Below, in pieces: positions 47,380 to 58,832 of a DNA stretch of 64,000 nucleotides. The notes under the pieces were generated by a model. That model was not told where the DNA came from. It did not search any database and worked only from the letters and a program-made list of their open reading frames with translations. Both the position numbers and the translations under genes were made by a program. Every line of letters starts with the position of its first letter. The stretch's first letter is position 1. The DNA comes from Sipunculus nudus (Eukaryota; Annelida; Sipuncula; Golfingiida; Sipunculidae): positions 26,105,033-26,169,032 of the forward strand of contig CM049309.1 of the NCBI GenBank assembly GCA_026874595.1, given 5' to 3'.

Positions 47380-48790
47380 GGTCACGAGGCTTTTACATAA
47401 AGCGTGGGCATGTGAACACACAAGACAGGTCACATAGGGCTGGCAACCTAAATGTACATTGATTCTGGTGGTTTTTATACAGTGGGCATACAAGGTCCCA
47501 CATTTGAAGCATTATGTGCTTACAGTAACAACAGAGCATGACAACCAAATGCAAGATTACAGCCAAACATAAAAATCAATACACAAACATGCAGTTCATG
47601 GAATATAACCCTTTTAACACAGTGACAGTTGATGGATGAAATTTTTTTCCAAGATAAAAATCATGGGCTTTCAACAGGCAGTGAATAAATGTTAAAGAGT
47701 AAAAGCATGTTGTATCAGTGCTGGTGTCAAACAAATCAAGGAATATAACACACAAATATGTCCAATCAGTTCAGGTGGCAAGAAAATCTAACTGTCCTGC
47801 ACAGGGATGACCTTTGAATGAACTGTTACTCTTGTGGAGGCAAGTGATGAAATGGCACTGACAGAACTGTTGCAAATGTAATCAATAAGACTTTCTTAAC
47901 TGTAGCTTTATCTGAAGATAAGGCAGAGTGGCTCATCAACTTAACATGCAGGAAAAATATAGTGATAAAAGTGAGTATTTGATGTAAACTGCTTGTGCAG
48001 ATTTGAATACTTAAACAGTTTCTCAAACAGTGCTTTCATCATGGTCCTATCTATTCAGCTTATATCCCTTAACAAAGTGAACCAATGCTGTCAAAACCCG
48101 CTCTCCTGCTGACAAAACTAATTCATCTGTTTATGCATTTATTGAAAGTAATAAACTGCCATGGCTTCTGATGATCTGGACCACCACAATGACAATACCA
48201 TGGATGCAAATGGTGCGTGTCAAAATTACAGCAATATTATTTCATTAGAGAACACATTGCACAGTAAACAAAATGTAACCACATATAACTTAATATCCAT
48301 TTGTGAAATTTAAAGGCTGAACATGATGTGATGATATCCAGATATATATGGACTGAACCTGGTTTAACAGTGGGGATTGCAGCTTGAATTACTGCTCACT
48401 CCGGGGCCAGGGTTTACGTCTTGTACCACTGGTATTGGCCATATTTCAGGCTGTATCATGGGGTTTTATGGCTCACCTTGAACAGCCATCAAAATGTTGC
48501 ATCAGGTCCTGAGAGAAGAGGTAATATTAGCAAGGCTGACGGTGGCTTCTCATCTGTCAGCCTGCTGCCTTTCTTGCTTACTGTCTCTCATTAAACATTC
48601 ATTTGTGACGTGGTATTTGTTTTATGATCAACAATACATCCATCCTCTACATCTCCTAACAAGGTCTATAGGCCTTAAGAGAACCTTTGCAATGGGATAT
48701 ACATCAGGTAAAATGTTCCATGATAATACATGCTGGACCATAACTTTTCAAGGACATGTGTGACATGAACATGTACAATGCAAGTACTAA
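47380..48790. other. Mostly unrecognised sequence; holds a candidate first exon
   Basis: No repeat family from elsewhere in the window matches. The longest ORF (48494-48763 plus) shows no domain that I can name. See the separate entry at 48161. Confidence 0.45.
48161..48212 (+). CDS. Candidate initial coding exon
   Basis: CTGCCATGG gives a strong start context. The 52 nt read MASDDLDHHNDNTMDAN and end AAATG|GTGCGT, a usable splice donor in phase 1. The segment is outside detected repeats. The protein family is unknown, no downstream exon could be linked, and such short matches arise by chance. Confidence 0.22.
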
Positions 48791-48796
48791 ACATTT

Positions 48797-48990
48797 TGAA
48801 CCTGAGTACAAGCACACATTACACAAACATCACTTCTGAAATACTGGCATGGGTGTACTTATAAACAACACAAAAACGATTGAAGGTGGGGCCACCTGAG
48901 TCTTATGTATGAGAAAGGCATCGAAGATGTATGGAGGTGCAAAAATTCAGGCAGATACTTCAAACCACAGCTATGTGCACAGATGCATGA
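48797..48990 (+). mobile_element. R6/R4-related relic
   Basis: Matches 44155-44340 ('aacctgagtacaagca', 'acaaacatcacttctgaaatactggcat') and contains 'aaggtggggccacctga', a variant of the 12-bp palindrome. Confidence 0.5.
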
Positions 48991-50520
48991 ACCCATGGGT
49001 CACTGTGCTCAGCTGAAGTTGACCTTGAAGTTAAAAATAATATCAAATGGAGTCTAAGAGGAAAAGGTAATATAGGTCATAGCTGGTTGACATGATTGGT
49101 TTGTATTGATGAGTAAGAAATTGTTGTCAATAATGTTTTGTGACCAAACCATGCAGTTCCTAATGTTAAAATTTAAGGTTGTGAGCAGTTATTGAACATA
49201 AGATGTATATTAAATTACCATGATCATTGGTTGGCTTTTGATAAACTGTTGACAGTTCAGTAGTTTACACACTTGTTTAATTGGATCAATTTTTATAATA
49301 TATATATATTATCAAATATATGTAATTTTTATGTTATAAAATGTATACAGTTAAAATATAACTAATGTCCTCAGTCAACAGGTGCAAGGATGTAGTGGTG
49401 GGGATATGGGGCAAGGGGGGGGAGGGGATTAAATAATGGGAGTTACAACTTAATTCAACAATGCTTACAGGATAAAATAGTTTAATCCCAATAACTTAAT
49501 ATATAAAAAAGGACAGCTGATAATTTATGAAGTTTCAGTTAATGTTAGTATTAGATCCTCTTTTTTTATCACATCATTTTTTTTATAATAAGTTTATATT
49601 TCTATAAATTTTCATTATAACATATATATCTGAATATAAAAGTTGATTCATAATTCTAAATTGCATCATTATAAATCACAATGTTCTCAGATAACACCAC
49701 ATCATGCATACAAATGAATTTATTTTATTACCACAAAAATATATGTTTTAAATTTGCAAAACAATAAATATCTAAAAATGATACTTGATTCAGATTTCAC
49801 AATTTTAAATTGTTTCTTTATTTTCCCATAATTTGCATGATATTTTATAAATTTATGCATACTGAAGGGTTTAATTATATTTTAATTTGTTAAAAGAATT
49901 TAAATGAAAATTGATTTCTTTAAAAATACAACATGAACACAACATGGCATCTTCTGGATTACTCCTTAAATTACTTTTTCAAGAGAAATTTTGTATACTG
50001 GAGTGGAAACAACAATTAAGGAAATACAGTGCAAAAATAACAATTATAGCATAACACCTGGTGGAGAGGGTTGCAGTTGATATGAGAATAACTGTATACC
50101 TGTCACAGCAGGGGATCTCCCCCAGTGACCTGTAACACATCACCAAACCTGGCACAGCAGAGTTCCAGTGACCAGGAGTGGTCTACCTGCAGCTGGACAA
50201 AGCAAGAGCCTCAAGAAAAAAATAACAAGCATATTTTACAACCTTTCATTTTCAAATTTCAGATTTTAACAGATTAATACTAATGTTTGCATGCTGTGAA
50301 AATTAAATCAACAGTTATCACAGGAAAAAAATGTGCCATGGTCAAAGTTGGGCAATATCTAAGGTACTTAGTTTATTTTTACGCTTATTACTTAAAAAAA
50401 TTTCAAAATTCAGATCTAATTTTGGGTATACAATTGAATCTTAATTAAACAAAGTTATATACTTGGAAAAAAGTCTCTAGCTTCAATAGTTTTCATGATA
50501 AATGACTAAATATTGATATT
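48990..50520 (+). mobile_element. R3 element, 3' truncated
   Basis: The 5' end GAACCCATGGGTCACTGTGCTCAGCTGA lies around 48988-49015 (split motif GACCCATGGGTC plus GCTCAGCTGA). The R3 body is recognisable at about 50040-50520 ('cagattttaacagatta', 'gtgccatggtcaaagttgggcaa', 'gatctaattttgggtatacaattgaatctt'). The GACR run and 3' hairpin are missing. Confidence 0.6.
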
Positions 50521-50699
50521 TTGTAAATACTGATAATCCCTTCAGCCTGATATAGGTTTCTCAGCCACAATTATAAAGTTCTTCAGTTTTCTCTGACTCA
50601 AAAATCAATGAACCATATTTATTCTTGTACAACTTTAAGATTCCTACAGTTGGATAATTTTTGTTAAAAATTAAACCTTTTGGTTGAATTTCATCCTGA

Positions 50700-51560
50700 A
50701 ACGTTATAATGTAGTTACTGAAAAGGGTTAAAATTACAAGTTTTTTGCCTGTAAAAAATGGTTTGATGAAGGTGGCGCCACATAATTCTCAATTTCAAAT
50801 ATAAATCATGTGACCAACATTTGAACAAAACTTGGTGATTCTAGCTCCTGGGATCATTTCTGTGAATTATTGAACAATTTGGCTGAATGGTGTTGGGGAA
50901 GAATGTTTTCTAGCTTTTCCCCCGGAAAATATAATTTGATCCAGGTGGTGCCACAAAAAGCTCAATCCAACAACATTTGACATGTGACTGACTTTTACAT
51001 AAAATTTGTTGATGCAAGCTCATGCTGTTCCTGAGAAATTATGAGTTGATGTAGGTGGTGCCACCAAAACATCAATTTCAAATATGACTCATGTGACCAA
51101 CATTTTCTTTAAATTTGGTGATGATAGCTGCTTTCTGAGGTTGAAATTTTAGTATGCTTTTTTGGCCAAATGACAAAGTTCACCTTCCTGTAACTTGGCC
51201 AAAATCACCATACTGGAACCATTTGAACAAACTTGAGAGAGACTATTTCTGGGATTATTTCTGTGAAATACTGAATATTTATGGCTGGACGGTTTTGGAA
51301 AAGAAGATTTTTTAAAGGTTTATTAAGCTTAGATTTTATAGGGGAAAAGGTTTATTAAGCTTTTCCCTTATAAAATCTAAGTCAATGCAGATAGCAAAAA
51401 ACCAAGCAATATCTGATAAAGTATGACATGTGACTGATTTTTCTACAAAATTTGGTGCTGTTAGCTCCAACAGTTTTTGAGCAAGCATGGGTTAACTTAC
51501 CGCAGACGCTGGACGGATGCCACCATGCCATCACATAAGCTCACAGGTTTGATAAAAAAA
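50700..51560 (+). mobile_element. R5 element with tandem ggtggNgccacc units
   Basis: Three units carry 'aggtggcgccacataa' (50771), 'aggtggtgccacaaaa' (50943) and 'aggtggtgccaccaaaa' (51055), each followed by 'caatttcaaatatgactcatgtgaccaacattt'-like text. The R5 3' body then follows to 'ataagctcacaggtttgataaaaa'. Unit spacing is about 110-170 bp. Confidence 0.6.
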
Positions 51561-53197
51561 GGAAAACCACACTTAACTTTAAGACTTACTTTTTTTTAAC
51601 CTTATCACTAATGTTCACATTAGACTTATCTGTCTTCAGGCTAGGGGTGCTTGATTAAATAAATTATGCATTAAAATAAATGTAGGATTTTATTCTGTCT
51701 TGTCACTCATCACAGAAACATTATTTTTCTTTGGTTTATAGATGTCTGAGAAATGTTGATGAAATGTAAATGAACCATGGCTACCATAACCAAGTCATCA
51801 GATTTTGTCTCAACATTTCTACACATCAAATTCATATTGATATGTCATCCACAGATTACACCATTCTGAGTCAACTGAGAAATCTATTTGCTGAAAGGTT
51901 GTCATCCAAAACATGTGGTAAACTGCTGAAAGGTGTACATTGAGTTATTAAGGGACAGTGAACTAAATACCTGTTTTTAACTGTTGCTGTAGGCAGCCTA
52001 TGGCAAGCAAGTTCCAATTAGTGAAGCAAAGTTTTTCTCCAGCCGTACATGTTACCTTTACCATTCTGGAAGTTTAGAAAGACATTAATGGTTCATTTGA
52101 CCATACCTGATGCTGATAATTACTCATGATGGTGTCTGGACAGTGGAACTGAGTGGTCTTAGAATGATGGCCAAACAAGCACACATAGCAAGCACTCCCA
52201 ACATTTAGTGGACTGTTAACACTGAATGTCACAGCAGAGGTGGCCAGTAAATGCCAACTTCACCATCAACAAATGACACCACATAACCAAATATGGATGA
52301 CTTCAAAGACTACAGGATAAGGTCATGTAATAACACAGCAAGTTCCATTCCATCTGGTTAACACTTCTGACTGATGGTTCCTAACAAACATATGGAACAA
52401 ACAGCATCAAGTTTCCTGACAGACTGATTGATCTATTTCTAAGCATTTTTCCCACTAACAGACATTGATCGTGCGGTGAGCAGGATTATATATCACTTAT
52501 ATGCCAATTTAAGGCTATTTGACAACATTTGTACACCAATAAAATTATAAAATTACAAATTGACTTAGAACTGCTGTTGAAAGCTGCTGCTCTGTATGGA
52601 CAAGGTTTTATGCTTTGTCAGCAGACATTACAAGCATCCAGCAAATAAATGCAAAGGGCAGCATTAATAAATAAGCAACCTCACTTCACTGTAGTAGACA
52701 CCAGCTAGGCCACATATGAGCTGAGCACAGGGGTCCACAGTAATTTGGACAAGCTGTGGTTGAATATTAATTGAACAAGATCCATCCCATGGTGACAACA
52801 TGATCATGTGACAGCCTAATGAGGCCATGTTCATTCCAATCGTAGCCACCCAGCTGATCAGGCAGAATTATCCTTTAATAGACTCTCAGCTAGGAAAAGT
52901 TTCCCTGAGTGGTGTTAACACCCATTTCATGATCTAATCCTCCTGGCATAAAGGTACAAAATATCTGATTAACTGGTAAGATGTAAAGTTTTCACCCTCA
53001 GGGTCTAGTACTGGAATCAAGTCAAGTCTAGAACTCTGCCTGCCAACTTTGCTGGGAATTCCAATGCACTATAGTTCAGACAGGAATTCTAATGTAAAGT
53101 AGTTTACATATAAATTGGAATTCCAAAGCAAATCTGCAACAGTGTAAATTATTTTAATAGTTTACAAAATTCTTATATTTTGTCAGGTATCCACAAA
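51561..53197. other. No recognisable gene
   Basis: AT-rich to mixed sequence with no recurring phrases. The ORF 52664-52849 (minus) has no family. A patch near 53060-53130 repeats 'ggaattc' words. Confidence 0.45.
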
Positions 53198-53710
53198 CTA
53201 GAATATTAGCAGAAGCTGACAAAGGCCTCAGCCAAAAGAACAGTGTTTATGGGTGGTTACTGGGATGCACAATAATTACCAAAACATCTGTTCTCACGTG
53301 GATGTGTATCTGTCCATGTGTCTCTAGTTAAAGTTTTAAATTTGAATTATAGATGCATGTGGTACCCTTGCAAGTCTGTTGACAGAAGTGAAACAGATCT
53401 GTACTGTGTAGGGGAATATCTGTAAAACAAGTTGTCTTAAATTAGCAACATGTGTGAGCACAAATTACCCCTTTTTGTACCCAAGCAGCAGTTACAGACC
53501 AGAGAGGCCAATAATCACATCATGTTTCTTAATGATCCAATTCTGAGAAAGAAGCTAGTTAGTTTTTTCTAAATATCGCTGAGACCATGAAAAGTAGGTC
53601 AATGTGACCCATATTCAAACTTGACTGAGATTTTGTGCATATGCATCTGCCATGAAGAAATGAAGCATCTATGTTTAATTCTTTTCAAATATCCCGCTCA
53701 CAGGGTAAAA
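53198..53710 (+). mobile_element. R2 element, 3' truncated
   Basis: Starts ACTAGAATATTAGCAGAAGC with GGCCTCAGCC, then 'ctgttctcacgtggatgtgtatctgt', and ends after 'atcccgctcacagggtaaaagtt'. The GACR run and hairpin that should follow are absent. The sequence at 53720-53800 ('ctggacagcctgcttccatc') is unrelated. Confidence 0.7.
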
Positions 53711-54049
53711 GTTGGAAGCTGGACAGCCTGCTTCCATCAAGATGCACATGTGGAAAATTTAACGCAAATCTGCCCATGCAAACCATTGCAGAAAAAGGCT
53801 AAAAATAAGGTAACAGACACCAAAAGAGTTGATACATGGATGGATGCCAACAGAGGTGAAGTAAGGACCAATGGTTCTCAACTCTCAGCTGAATGTGTCT
53901 GTTAGGATATTTTATGAGGTTTTCCAAAATGTATGTCTTATAACTTTCACCTTTGACCTCAAAATAAATAGTGTTCTTCACATTTTGGTAGGTAACTACA
54001 CATGAAAGTTAGAAAGTTTTAGATGACAATTTTGGAATTAAATGCATAA

Positions 54050-54215
54050 ACATGGGACCCATGGGTCTTGACGCTCAGCTGAATTTGATTTAAGGATATT
54101 TATGTGGCTCCAGTGACCTAACCAATGACCTTGTGACCAAAAATTTCAGAAGTTACTATCCTTGAACGTACAGCATTTAGATTATCTTAACAATCTAGTT
54201 GCATGATATATACTC

Positions 54216-54217
<2 letters not shown>
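54050..54217 (+). mobile_element. R3 5' end fragment
   Basis: ACATGGGACCCATGGGTC followed by GACGCTCAGCTGA is the R3 5' end. The following 'ccagtgacctaaccaatgaccttgtgacc' shows nuclear-receptor-like TGACC words. It is cut by the AT microsatellite. Confidence 0.55.

Positions 54218-54285
<68 letters not shown>
54218..54285. repeat. (AT)n microsatellite
   Basis: About 68 bases of nearly pure AT alternation with one AAAT interruption. Confidence 0.97.
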
Positions 54286-54389
54286 ATTATAGACACTAAC
54301 TAGATATTTCTTGGCAGCGCAGGTGCCATAGTTCCCAGACAATTAATCCCCCCCCCCCTTTAAGAATAGGCCCCCAATCTTCAGCAACA

Positions 54390-56564
54390 ATTAATATCAG
54401 ACCACACTCATAGAAAAGGTCATTCTCATAGAAAAGGTCATGATCCAAATTTCAATATACATCATCCCCTAACCCATGTCTATGTATATGCAAGAAATCT
54501 GTCCATTAGTTTTTGACTTATAATGCTCACAATACTGTTAGGTGGCAATGATGGGGTATTAAACGGCACAAAAACAAGTAAAAGAATAACAGGTGGCACC
54601 ACCTGTTTCCCGTACATGACAACACTATCCAAGATCTTCATTCAAGTTGATTTTTGGACCAATCAATTCATCCCTTATTGAGAAATTAATGATTTTGTGT
54701 GATTTTCACCATATATGGCAATATTCAAGGTCAAGGCCACTCATTGGAAAGGTCATGACCCCTATTCAAATAAACATTATCCTATAACCCATATCCATGT
54801 ATATGCATAATATGAAAGAAATTTGTCCATTAGTTTTTGACTTATAATGCTCACAGTACTGATAAATGGCAATGATGGGGTATTAAACGGCACAAAACAA
54901 GTAAAAGAATAACAGGTGGGGCCACCTGTTTCCCGTACATGACAATACTTTCCAAGATCTTCGAAAATGTTGATTTTTGGACCAATGCATGCATCCCTTA
55001 TTGAGATATTAATGATTTTGTGTCATTTTCACCATATATGGCAATTTTTCAAGGTCAAGGCCACTCTAATAGGAAAGGTCATGACCCCAATTTATATATA
55101 CATCATCCCATAACCCATGTCTATGTAAATGCATAATATGAAAAAAACCTGTCCATTAGTTTTTGACTAATAATGCTCACAGGTTATAAATGTACTGTTA
55201 AGTGGCAATGATGGGGTATTAAACGGCACGAAAACAAGTAAAAGAATAACAGGTGGCGCCAACTGTTTCCGGTACATGACATTACTATCCAAGATCTTCG
55301 GTCAAGTTGATTTTTGGACCAATGCATGCATCCCTTATTGAGAAATTAATGATTTTGTGTGATTTTCACCATATATGGCAATATTCAAGGTCAAGGCCAC
55401 TCATTGGAAAGGTCATGACCCCTATTCAAATAAACATTATCCTATAACCCATATCCATGTATATGCATAATATGAAAGAAATCTGTCCATTAGTTTTTGA
55501 CTTATAATGCTCACAGTACTGATAAATGGCAATGATGGGGTATTAAACGGCACGAAAACAAGTAAAAGAATAACAGGTGGCGCCACCTGTTTCCGGTACA
55601 TGACATTACTATCCAAGATCTTCCAACATGTTGATTTTTGGACCAATGCATGCATCCCTTATTGAGAAATTAATGATTTTGTGTGATTTTCACCATATAT
55701 GGCAATATTCAAGGTCAAGGCCACTCATTGGAAAGGTCATGACCCCTATTCAAATAAACATTATCCTATAACCCATATCCATGTATATGCATAATATGAA
55801 AGAAATCTGTCCATTAGTTTTTGACTTATAATGCTCACAGTACTGATAAATGGCAATGATGGGGTATTAAACGGCACGAAAACAAGTAAAAGAATAACAG
55901 GTGGCGCCACCTGTTTCCGGTACATGACATTACTATCCAAGATCTTCCAACATGTTGATTTTTGGACCAATGCATGCATCCCTTATTGAGAAATTAATGA
56001 TTTTGTGTGATTTTCACCATATATGGCAATATTCAAGGTCAAGGCCACTCTCATAGGAAAGGTCATGACCCCAATTTAAATAAACATCATCCCATAACCC
56101 ATATCTATGTATTTGCATAATATGAAAGAAATCTGTCCATTAGTTTTTGACTTATAATGCTCACAGTAATGTCAAGTAGCAATTTTGGGGATATTAAACG
56201 GCATGAAAACAAGTAAAGAATAATAGGTGGCGCCACCAGTTTCTGGAACATGACAACCCTATCCATGATCTTCGATCAACTTGATTTTGGGATCAATCCA
56301 TGCAAGTTTTCTTGAGATATTTAAGAATTTGAGTGATTTTCCCCAAATTGAACCTATTCAAGGTCAAGGTCACTCTCCTAGTTGAGGTCATGACCTCATT
56401 TTAAATAGGCGTCGTCCTCTCACCCATATCTATACATATACCAAGTTTGGTAAAGATCGGTGAAATATTTTTTGAGTTATTGTGTCCAAAAGAAATCTCT
56501 GCGGCGGCGGCGGCGGCACGACCGTGCCTAAACCATAGTATCTCCAGACTATGTCTGGCGATAC
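54390..56564 (+). mobile_element. R6 element: six 324-bp tandem units and a 3' hairpin
   Basis: The phrase 'ggtcatgac' marks units at 54436, 54751, 55077, 55411, 55735, 56061 and about 56385 (spacing 315-334, mode 324). Each unit carries a GGTGGCGCCACC palindrome or a one-base variant (54594, 54915, 55250, perfect at 55576, 55900 and 56226). Units at 55411 and 55735 look identical over about 310 bases. The element ends with GCGGCGGCGGCGG and a hairpin at 56538-56564 (GTATCTCCAGAC-TAT-GTCTGGCGATAC), the R4-type 3' end. Short minus-strand ORFs are repeated with the units and are not evidence of coding. Confidence 0.85.
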
Positions 56565-56791
56565 AAATATGATCAATAAATGCATCACTAGATAACATCA
56601 CATCTAAATACTGACAATGCTGTGATTTGATGGGAGAAAAAAATACAGGTGTCACTACAAGTCTTCTGCAACTGATGCAACTAGTCAATTTCATTAAACA
56701 TACCTGGTTTCAGAACACCAGGTGAAACCACAGCTGAGAAACTGGCATGATTGCTGTCATTTGACATTCTCAAATATAAAAAAAAATAAAA

Positions 56792-57588
56792 ACTAGAATA
56801 TCAGCAGAAGCTGCCAAAAGCCCTCAGCCAAAAGAACAGTGTTTATAGGTAATAACAGTAACAAGAATGAAATATTTGTTCTCACATGGATGTATATCTG
56901 TACATGTCTCAGTTATAAATTTAAACTGCAGAGGTATGTAGTACTTTTGCAAGTATGGTAAGACTGATCTCATGCAGGACTTAGAGATCATCAAGCTTAT
57001 TGTTATACAATGTTTCATAACAATCCACCCAGTGGCTCCTGAGAAATAAGCTCCTAAGTTTTTTTTTTATTCTAAGCTCTGTGACCTTGAAAAGTAGGTC
57101 AAGGTCACCCAACTTAAAACTTGACCAAGATTTTGTTAATATGCATCAGCACTGAAGAAATGAAGTTCCTGTGTTGAATACCTTTGGCAATATCCTGTTG
57201 ACAAGGCCCCAGTAGAAAAATCCGAAAAAAATTCATTAAAAATCAGAAATTGTAGGTGGCGCCCCAAAACTTCTGCGTCAGGTACAGACCATCAGTCCCA
57301 ATGACCATAGTAAGTTTTTGTGAAAATCCACCCATTGGTTCCTGAGAAATAAGCTCCAAAGTTCTTTTCTATTCTAAGCTCTTTGACCTTAAAAAGTAAT
57401 TCAAGGTCACCCATCTTCGAACTTGAACAAGATTTTGTCGATATACATCTTCGCCAAGGAAATAAAATTCCTACAGAGAATCCTTTTAGAGATATCCCAC
57501 TCACAAGGTAAAAGTTAACGGATGCCGGATGTACGGACGGACAGCTTGGGTGACGACAATAGCCCATCAGTCTTAGGGCTGAGTGCTA
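56792..57588 (+). mobile_element. R2 element, complete, stand-alone (about 0.8 kb)
   Basis: 5' ACTAGAATATCAGCAGAAGC and AAAGCCCTCAGCC. 3' 'gatgtacggacggacagc' and hairpin 57560-57588 (TAGCCC.TCAG..GGGCTGAGTGCTA). The interior has two related halves, each with 'cctgagaaataagctc..aagtt', 'aggtcaaggtcaccca', 'gaacttga.caagattttgt' and 'aatcctttt.gagatatcc', so the body is a degenerate dimer. It lies in an A-rich site and gives the reference length for the nested copies. Confidence 0.82.
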
Positions 57589-57599
57589 AGAAAAAGCAG

Positions 57600-57932
57600 A
57601 ATAAATGCAGGTGGCTCCACCATTTTCCAGACCTGACAAAATTAGTCATGGTCAATATACAAGGCAATATTTATGGCAATCTATGCATAAATATCAAGAT
57701 ACTGGGGGTTTTGTATCAAATTTTATTCTGGGGGGTACTTACATGCCCCATAGCTGCGAGAATATAGGTCGCATTGATACTCACGGGATATTCACTCAAA
57801 AGTTTCTAGGTCCAGGGGTTAAGATTTGTGCCCTGCAAATGGATGCCCCCACAGCCGGACGCCCCTACGGACGACAGACAAAGCGCCATTCCTATACCTC
57901 AGCAGACCATCAGACAGCTGAGCTAAAAAATC
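57600..57932 (+). mobile_element. R3b element
   Basis: Has 'gcaggtggctccaccat', 'gtcatggtcaatatacaagg', 'gatactgggggttttgtat', 'gccccatagct' and the 3' text 'ctatacctcagcagacc.tcagacagctgagctaaaaa'. It follows the R2 directly. Confidence 0.6.
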
Positions 57933-58019
57933 TTTCTGAAGAAGTGGATCATGTGACCCTGATGTTTGACCTATGTGAACTAAAAAACTACAGGTTTCTT
58001 CTCCTATTATCAAGTAAGG

Positions 58020-58535
58020 AGTTTCTGAAAGATGGAAGGTGTACACTCCCGAGGCAGCGGAAATATTGCGCTTCTAAAGAAGCTACTGATTTTCTTGCTG
58101 CCTGCTTTGACAGTTTATGATGCACTTAAACACCAGGTGGTTCACATGGGCCTGTCAGCTAAAAAAACTGCTGATGTGACCAGCAGCAAACCAAATGCAA
58201 GTCAACAAACACTCGACAGGCATCAGGCTCCACCCAGAAACCACGTGTGGGGCAATTGAGCCTGTGGCCTGTTCAAACGGTCTCCGGGGCGATGAGCTGT
58301 CACTCAAAACGAAATGACAACATTGGCTTCGTGAATTCAACGCTTGGCTGGAAAACCATTTTGTCTTCCAGCACAGGGTCTCATCTGATTGGACAAAAAT
58401 ACAGTGCTCCCCTCTGGTGTAGAGATTCAGGATACAAGGTCATAACAAACAGCTCTTATGATATAGGTAGTTGGCCTATGGGTAAAGCGCTGTGTAAAGA
58501 GGGTATGGAAGGTGTGGCATTAAAAGGTTGGCCAA
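58020..58535 (+). repeat. About 0.5 kb interspersed repeat, second copy
   Basis: Inverted relative to 1285-1803. Same GC-richer composition and same order of phrases: 'ccgaggcagcgg', 'caccaggtgg', 'gctgatgtgaccagcagc', 'ggcctgttcaaac', 'gtcttccagcac', 'gattcaggatacaaggt', 'gggtaaagcgctgtgtaa'. Compensating one-base indels put the copies in and out of frame, so conservation looks nucleotide-level rather than protein-level. Confidence 0.6.
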
Positions 58536-58539
58536 TACT

Positions 58540-58832
58540 TCAAACCTCAACAAATATCCTAAATTTCCACTAATCTGACAAAGTTCAAGGTCATCCATAT
58601 CAGAACTACTCCCATAACATGGATGAAACAATAGGTGTATCAAATTTAAGGAAACAAACATGCAGTACTCTAAAATTTATGAGGTTCATATTTATCCTTA
58701 ATTACAACAACTTGGACTTTCAAGATCAAGGTCAACAGTTTCCGAACCTATCAGACTTGGTTAAAACCATTTGTGTATCAAATACTGAAAGGAAATATGC
58801 CACACTTTAAAACTTATGGGATTTACCATATA
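58540..58832. repeat. Degenerate dimer with aaggtca words
   Basis: 'aaagttcaaggtcatccatatcag' and 'gatcaaggtcaacagtttccgaacctatcag', each followed by 'tgtatcaaat', indicate about two units of roughly 160 bp. No ends identified. Confidence 0.4.

Noticed and set aside
55437-55979. Two identical 72-codon minus-strand ORFs
   Set aside because: They are copies of the 324-bp R6 unit. Identity reflects recent duplication, not selection on protein.
5013-56385. Repeat lengths 57, 54, 54, 84, 180 and 324 are all multiples of 3, hinting at coding
   Set aside because: Only the 57- and 54-bp (26 kb) arrays have continuous open frames, and in conflicting frames. The others contain stops throughout, so I take this as coincidence.
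58460-58500. tRNA-derived SINE head (A-box-like TGGCCTATGGGTAAAGC)
   Set aside because: No B box at the expected distance and no tRNA fold. Kept only as a weak remark.
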